Origin: Mesostigma viride
Lineage: Eukaryota > Streptophyta > Mesostigmatophyceae > Mesostigmatales > Mesostigmataceae
DNA: 30,000 bases
Direction: 5' to 3'
Assembly (NCBI GenBank): GCA_009746045.1
Contig: RPFO01001614.1
Span: 87,501 to 117,500 of the forward strand
This document shows, one piece after another, positions 26,118 to 30,000 of the stretch. Under the pieces are notes generated by a model. That model searched no databases, was not told where the DNA came from, and saw nothing but the letters and a program-made list of their open reading frames with translations. Position numbers and translations under genes: made by a program. The first letter of the stretch is position 1. Each line of letters starts with the position of its first letter.

Positions 26118-27632
26118 AACTATGGAACCCTGTATTGTACTATGGAACCATGGTATTGGCAGCGCATATGGACAGGTTACAATAAGCTCAAGCCGGGTCG
26201 CCTAGTCTTTCCTACTACTAGAGAGGAGGTGGCACGGCAGCCACTCTTTTTTAATGACTTAATCACAGACGCTACTAACAAGCCCCTGGGCACTCTCCAC
26301 GGACACAACCCGTATGATGGCTTTCTGCGCGCGTCACCGCCGATTGTCAAGGTGCTGGACCTCTACCTGGGGCACGGCGCTGCGTACCGACGGCTCAGCT
26401 ACGACGAGGTCAGCACTTGGGTCTCCCACATGCCCTCCCTGCAAGCGTGGCAAACTCTTATAAGTGCGATACCAGCGGCGTGGCATGCATTGATGACTGC
26501 CCCACGCAAGCCAATTATAACCGGCGACTGGGTTAGCTTCTACGCCGACGGAGTCACGCCTGCGTGCAAGGGTTTAGTCGTGACGGTTCTGCCACCTGAG
26601 GGGCTCCAACTACAACTGCTGGACGCTATTTCTGGCCACAATGGGTGTCTGTATCAACTATCCACCTTATATGCGTACACGCCAGCTTCCCAGTGTCACC
26701 GCATACGCGTAGTCCCATGGTCTGTGCCAAGATCCTGCATGATCCAGCCGGACCCATTATCCCCGGTTGAGAGCATTACATGGCTACACGTGGGCAACAC
26801 ACGGCTCGATCTACTACATCTGGACCCGGTTGAATTTGGATGGGTCTTAACCAAGGGGGACATCAGAACCAGCAAATGTATCTTTGAGTACACCGCAGAT
26901 TGGGGTTATGATATCTTGTTGCATATGTACCATCAGCCCCACCCGGGCCGAGCCCGCTGGGGAATACATTGGCCGGGCTACACTTGGGTTAAGATGATTA
27001 CCCTGGCGGTAGACCACCCTCTCGTGGACCGCAGGGCCACTGATGTACAACACCTTTTGATGCATAGGGCGATAGGGGTCTGCGCCATGCTCCACGAGCG
27101 TTTTGGTCATGATGCATCATGCCTGTGCACGCACCCTAGTGAAACCATTGAGCACAGGTTTCTTTACTGTAATCTCCCTGGGGTTTGGACGTGGCTCATT
27201 AACATCTGGGCCGCATGGACGGCATCGCCACCCACTCTCCCAATCAGCGTGCGTACCATCATTTTCGGTATTGCTGGCACACCAGGGTCCGAGCTTTCAG
27301 TTTCCCAAGCAGAATGGATATGGCTACGCACTACTATGCTATACGCGATCTGGACCATACGCAACGAGACAGTCTTTAAGGTCCGCGAGGAGTATACCCG
27401 CGGCGGCGTAGTCCGGCGCTTTATATACCTATGGAATGCGGCTATGCGCCGCTACTGGCTGTTAGCTCAGGAACAACACAGGGTGTGGGACCCAGGGCCC
27501 AATAACGACAAGCCCAGCCCGCTCCAGCTTTTTCATGATCTACTGGGCCGTAATCAGGTATTCACCAGTATGCCTCATGGCGACATCACTCAGGTCCAAT
27601 GGCTTCCCTGGTCTAATAACGCGCCCTATTAG
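26061..27632 (+). CDS. LINE ORF2 C-terminal domain with zf-RVT, open frame, chimeric N-terminus
   Basis: The 523-codon frame has two origins. Residues 1 to ~24 (Gln/Asn-rich, from the CAA run) come from the target DNA before 26134. The rest is LINE sequence: REEVARQPLFFNDLITD (the region after RT in L1-type ORF2), WLHVGNTRLDLLHLDPVEF, RATDVQHLLMHRAIGV, the zf-RVT block CLCTHPSETIEHRFLYC (residues ~354-370), and the WTIRNETVF block that follows it in plant-type LINEs. It ends WLPWSNNAPY. No RT or endonuclease is present. Expression is doubtful; it could only give a zinc-binding fragment. The upstream ATG is not the natural start. Confidence 0.85.
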   Translation: MRRRTQQQQQDVNNNNSCNNYGTLYCTMEPWYWQRIWTGYNKLKPGRLVFPTTREEVARQPLFFNDLITDATNKPLGTLHGHNPYDGFLRASPPIVKVLDLYLGHGAAYRRLSYDEVSTWVSHMPSLQAWQTLISAIPAAWHALMTAPRKPIITGDWVSFYADGVTPACKGLVVTVLPPEGLQLQLLDAISGHNGCLYQLSTLYAYTPASQCHRIRVVPWSVPRSCMIQPDPLSPVESITWLHVGNTRLDLLHLDPVEFGWVLTKGDIRTSKCIFEYTADWGYDILLHMYHQPHPGRARWGIHWPGYTWVKMITLAVDHPLVDRRATDVQHLLMHRAIGVCAMLHERFGHDASCLCTHPSETIEHRFLYCNLPGVWTWLINIWAAWTASPPTLPISVRTIIFGIAGTPGSELSVSQAEWIWLRTTMLYAIWTIRNETVFKVREEYTRGGVVRRFIYLWNAAMRRYWLLAQEQHRVWDPGPNNDKPSPLQLFHDLLGRNQVFTSMPHGDITQVQWLPWSNNAPY

Positions 27633-27753
27633 CCTTTCACCTGTCACCGCCACACGTGTGCGTGCCCACCTTCATTAGGATTCGCTGATACTCATTTCCC
27701 CTCTCACCTCTTTGGTCCATAATTGGCTAATAAAATATACCCATTTCCCCGAA
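26134..27753 (+). mobile_element. zf-RVT LINE, 5'-truncated copy 2, 16-bp TSD
   Basis: AACTATGGAACCCTGT lies at 26118-26133 and 27754-27769. The 1,620-bp insert has the intact C-terminal ORF2 region, TAG at 27630-27632, and a ~120-bp 3' UTR with AATAAAATATACCC, ending in CCCCGAA. A third ACTATGGAACCCTGT at 27823-27837 lies outside the TSD and belongs to the target region. The ORF is open to the end, so this copy is younger or better kept than the one at 24673. Confidence 0.93.
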
Positions 27754-27769
27754 AACTATGGAACCCTGT

Positions 27770-28250
27770 CATCAGCTGCTATCTACAGTGCCGTAAGCGC
27801 CTACTAAGCGGAACCGCCCACACTATGGAACCCTGTCGGACCACCGGCGCGGGAATACACTCGACTCACCGCACATGAGCAGAGATTTCGGGAATTACTG
27901 GGTATCTATCCCTACATATTAAAGACCATCGGCATCCTGTGGCGGACCAATTATGGACCAGAGCAGGACCAGAGAAGTGAAGTGGTGAACCCTTCAGAGA
28001 TTCGATAGCGGCCGAGGGCTGGATAGTATATTCAAGTGAATCCGATACACTGACATGTACCAATTAGCTGACCACCGTACTTTCGTGATGTCAGGCGGTT
28101 TGGCCACGATTCCCTCGGACAATCCTAGCTGTGTGCCTACCTACGTTCCTAGGCTTCTTTCTTTTAGCCTGGTGCTGTGACGAGAATGGCGTTGTTAGGT
28201 GTTTTAGGTGTGTTTTAGGCGTGTTAGGTGTTTGTTTTTACCTTGTCGCC
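27770..28250. other. Intergenic region upstream of the membrane-protein gene
   Basis: No open frame of interest. It contains the inverted partners of motifs at 25820-26070: CCGCACATGAGCAGAGATTT (27870-27889), CGATAGCGGCCGAGGGCTGG (28002-28021), and CCGATACACTG (28041-28051, direct orientation, as at 25829). It may hold the promoter of the gene at 28251. A short TTTTAGG-like repeat lies at 28194-28240. Confidence 0.5.
28194..28240. repeat. Degenerate TTTTAGG-like tandem repeat
   Basis: Four or five imperfect units of about 9-13 bp (TTAGGTG, TTTTAGGTGTG, TTTTAGGCGTG, TTAGGTGTTTG). TTTTAGGG is a telomere unit in some green algae, but the match is too degenerate and short to claim an interstitial telomere. 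Confidence 0.5.
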
Positions 28251-29101
28251 ATGAACCTTAGTGTAAAACGCCCGCCGTTAAAACCCGGCGTTATGATATG
28301 ATAATCAATTCTGTAGGACTCGCGTTGTATGGGTACATTCTCCCGGGGCACTTGCCCCTTGTTCGCCTCCCGCCTAGTTATCGGGGTAGGTACACTGGCC
28401 GACGCATTGCTGTCGTTTACATTTGGGTCATTGGGCCAGAGTGCCCGAGTAGTTCGATTTCTGAACGTATATCAAAGGTTAACTTTTCTTCCCTTTCTTG
28501 CTACGGTGCACAACGTAATCACTGTCATTGCCAACATCGCGCCCAGGTGGTGCTTGCAGGGGCCATCATTGCGACCTCGTTAATCACGTTTATAGTTTAC
28601 CAGCGTAAAGTCGATTCGAGCGTCGACGCGCTTGGGGCAAAGCTTCGCCTGCAAGTACTCGAGCAATCCCAAGAGCTAGGGATCCGCATATTGACCCCGC
28701 TGTCTTCCTCTACAGAGCGTGTCGTGAACCTGTTCGAAACGGAATTGGTTGACGGCGACGATGGGATGCGTCTCCGACGGATCGTGCTCGGCAATATCGC
28801 GCGGGATGGGAGGAAGCAGGACTTGTCTGCCGTAGCAGGGAGATTGCTACTTTACGTCTCGTTTGGCGGCGAGCTAACGGGTATCGTTACTCTGGATGAC
28901 GAGCAACCGTACATCATCGAAGGCAATGCGAGCCTCTGGCTCAACACCCCCCCCCCTGGCGAGAGTGAGCTGGAAGAGCTACGGAATGTCATTATCTCGC
29001 CCTTTAACGTGACGACGGGCAGCCGGCTTAGTCCCGCGATCCCGACTCCGAAGTGGAGAGCGCTGGGCATGCGCCGCATAATTTTCGAGGCGTACACTCA
29101 G
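28251..29101 (+). CDS. Possible signal-anchored membrane sensor-like protein, 5' exons (3' end not resolved)
   Basis: A candidate first exon at 28251 (MNLSVKRPPLKPG) could join in phase 0 to an exon starting at 28547. The proposed intron 28290-28546 ends in a pyrimidine-rich tract (TTTTCTTCCCTTTCTTGC) and GCCCAG, but its donor GTTATG is weak; GTAAAA at 28263 is an alternative. The second exon opens with a membrane segment (VVLAGAIIATSLITFIVY) followed by about 165 polar residues (VDSSVDALGAKLRLQVLEQS; ERVVNLFETELVDGDDGMRL; GRLLLYVSFGGELTGIVTLD). It ends at a good donor, CAG/GTAAGG (29102). A basic N-tail, one membrane helix and an outside domain suit a Cache- or CHASE-like receptor of a cyclase or kinase, but no family motif is decisive. 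The frame is also open without splicing from 28298. Confidence 0.45.
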
Positions 29102-29614
29102 GTAAGGATTGGCCGGCAGCGCTTGTTTAAGCATTCGTTTTGTTGTTGTCTAGCACGGTACGCACATGTGATCACGGACACGTGGCTGGCGGCTGTCTCA
29201 GCGGGCATATTTCCACGGCATGGCAACAGATCCATGCCGGTGCACCTGTAGCTTGCAGGCTTGGGCCCCTGCGGTGGGTTTCATGGGCGATCATGTGGCG
29301 ATCATTTAACGAGTTGTGCTGGCATGACCGCTTCTGTGACCTCATGATTGCATCTTAACCTCACGTTGGCTGCTACCCTTGCAAGGCACACTGGTTGCGG
29401 GCAATGTGGCGAGGTGGCATGGGCAGGGATGCCAGAGAGGACTTACCGGAGTGTGGGGTGTGACTCATCTGACGGAAACACTGCAGATGCTGTCGTGACA
29501 GAGCCAGGGACACCATGTGGCACTCACCACACTGGTGGAAATGCAGTTACACCCCAAGTAGCCTGGCTGTAGCGTTTCAGAATTGAGCAAAGAGGAAGGG
29601 CCAAGGATATAGAG
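29102..29614. other. Intron or downstream region of the membrane-protein gene
   Basis: Begins with the donor GTAAGG. Possible acceptors are TTGTTGTTGTCTAG (ending 29153), GGCTGTCTCAG (near 29202) and GTAGCTTGCAG (near 29258), but no following exon reads convincingly. Confidence 0.4.
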
Positions 29615-29725
29615 ACCCGTGGCCCAGCGCATCCTGGTCGCAAGTGAATGTGTTGACAACATGAGCAACGACCCGTGGCCCAGCGCAGTCGGGTGGCGAG
29701 CGAATGTGTCGACGACATGGGGCAT
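29615..29725. repeat. 56-bp tandem duplication
   Basis: ACCCGTGGCCCAGCGCA begins at 29615 and again at 29671. The two units continue in parallel through GAATGTGT(T/C)GAC(A/G)ACATG. About 80 percent identical by eye. Confidence 0.85.
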
Positions 29726-29857
29726 ACGTCGATGGCTCAATGCACCATAGTGGTGGCCTAGTGTGTAACTGACCGATGTGTTTGACTAATGTGTCGCCAT
29801 GGAGCAAAAACATGGCCTAATTGTGCCTGTTGACAACCGAGTGTGTCTCTGTTGAGT

Positions 29858-30000
29858 GGTCGATGACCCAAAACAATCTTTGATGATGACACAAGACAGC
29901 CTTTGATGATGACACAAGACAACCTTTGCTGATGACACAAAACAGCCTTTGATGATGACACAAAACAACCTTTTGATGATGACACAAAACAGCCTTTGAT
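29858..30000. repeat. 23-bp tandem repeat reaching the window end
   Basis: Units TGATGATGACACAARACARCCTT start at 29881, 29904, 29927, 29950 and 29974 (one extra T before the last). A degenerate unit precedes at about 29858. The array probably continues beyond 30000. Confidence 0.93.

Noticed and set aside
28194-28240. Interstitial telomere repeat
   Set aside because: Only four or five imperfect units, none an exact TTTTAGGG.
29858-30000. CRISPR array
   Set aside because: The 23-bp units are directly adjacent with no unique spacers, and the context is eukaryotic.

Overview
The window looks like repeat-rich nuclear DNA from a eukaryote. The evidence is candidate introns with GT-AG borders, non-LTR retrotransposons of two types, a Ty1/copia remnant, hAT and CACTA DNA transposons, satellites and long non-coding gaps. 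There are no operons, Shine-Dalgarno-spaced gene runs, rRNA or convincing tRNA genes. The mix (an L1-type LINE with a zf-RVT domain, an RTE-type LINE, copia, hAT, CACTA, a few degenerate TTTTAGG-like repeats) would suit a green alga or another plant-lineage genome. That is inference; nothing seen fixes the species.

Layout. 1-1656 is an 18-bp minisatellite of 92 units, open in frame as a VPSSAS repeat. 2261-2487 looks like the last exon of a WD40-like gene. 2728-5718 (minus) is a broken RTE-type LINE with a mutated YADD box. 5720-8511 (minus) holds remains of a second retroelement: a Gag with a CCHC knuckle, a coiled-coil/acidic reading frame, and a leader that recurs at 17405-17760. 8512-12185 has no recognisable element and only weak signs of a spliced minus-strand gene.

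12186-22475 is a stack of nested insertions, most of them bounded by target-site duplications (TSDs). A ~170-bp satellite was hit by an ORF1-only, LINE-like retroposon (12657-16284, minus, TSD 12 bp). Its ORF1 was later split by a 1,685-bp insert flanked by a 22-bp palindromic duplication. Next to it a copia pol gene (16463-22475, plus) was split by a 5'-truncated copy of the same retroposon (16563-21317, TSD 9 bp). That copy in turn carries a hAT element (16605-18659, TSD 8 bp) and a 1,722-bp TTAA-flanked element with hairpin subtermini (19530-21251). The hAT element carries a 67-bp LINE 3' scrap with a 17-bp TSD and a fragment of the 8.1-kb leader repeat.

22912-23838 is a foldback structure with arm order A-B-A'-B', interrupted by a 132-bp SINE-like insert (TSD 7 bp). 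23911-24390 is a CACTA MITE. 24673-25688 and 26134-27753 are two 5'-truncated copies of one zf-RVT LINE family, each with an exact 16-17 bp TSD and no poly(A). From 28251 there is a plausible host gene for a single-pass membrane protein with an outside sensor-like domain. The window ends in 56-bp and 23-bp tandem repeats.

The best candidate for something undescribed is the ORF1-only retroposon (about 1.92 kb without its insert). It encodes an L1-ORF1-like RNA-binding protein but no reverse transcriptase, in two independent copies. Its last ~35 bases, a CTCC(C)-CAAC-(G)GGAG stem-loop followed by an AT tail, match the 3' end of the RTE-type LINE at 2728-2790. This suggests an RNA-chaperone-bearing parasite that borrows an RTE-type reverse transcriptase.
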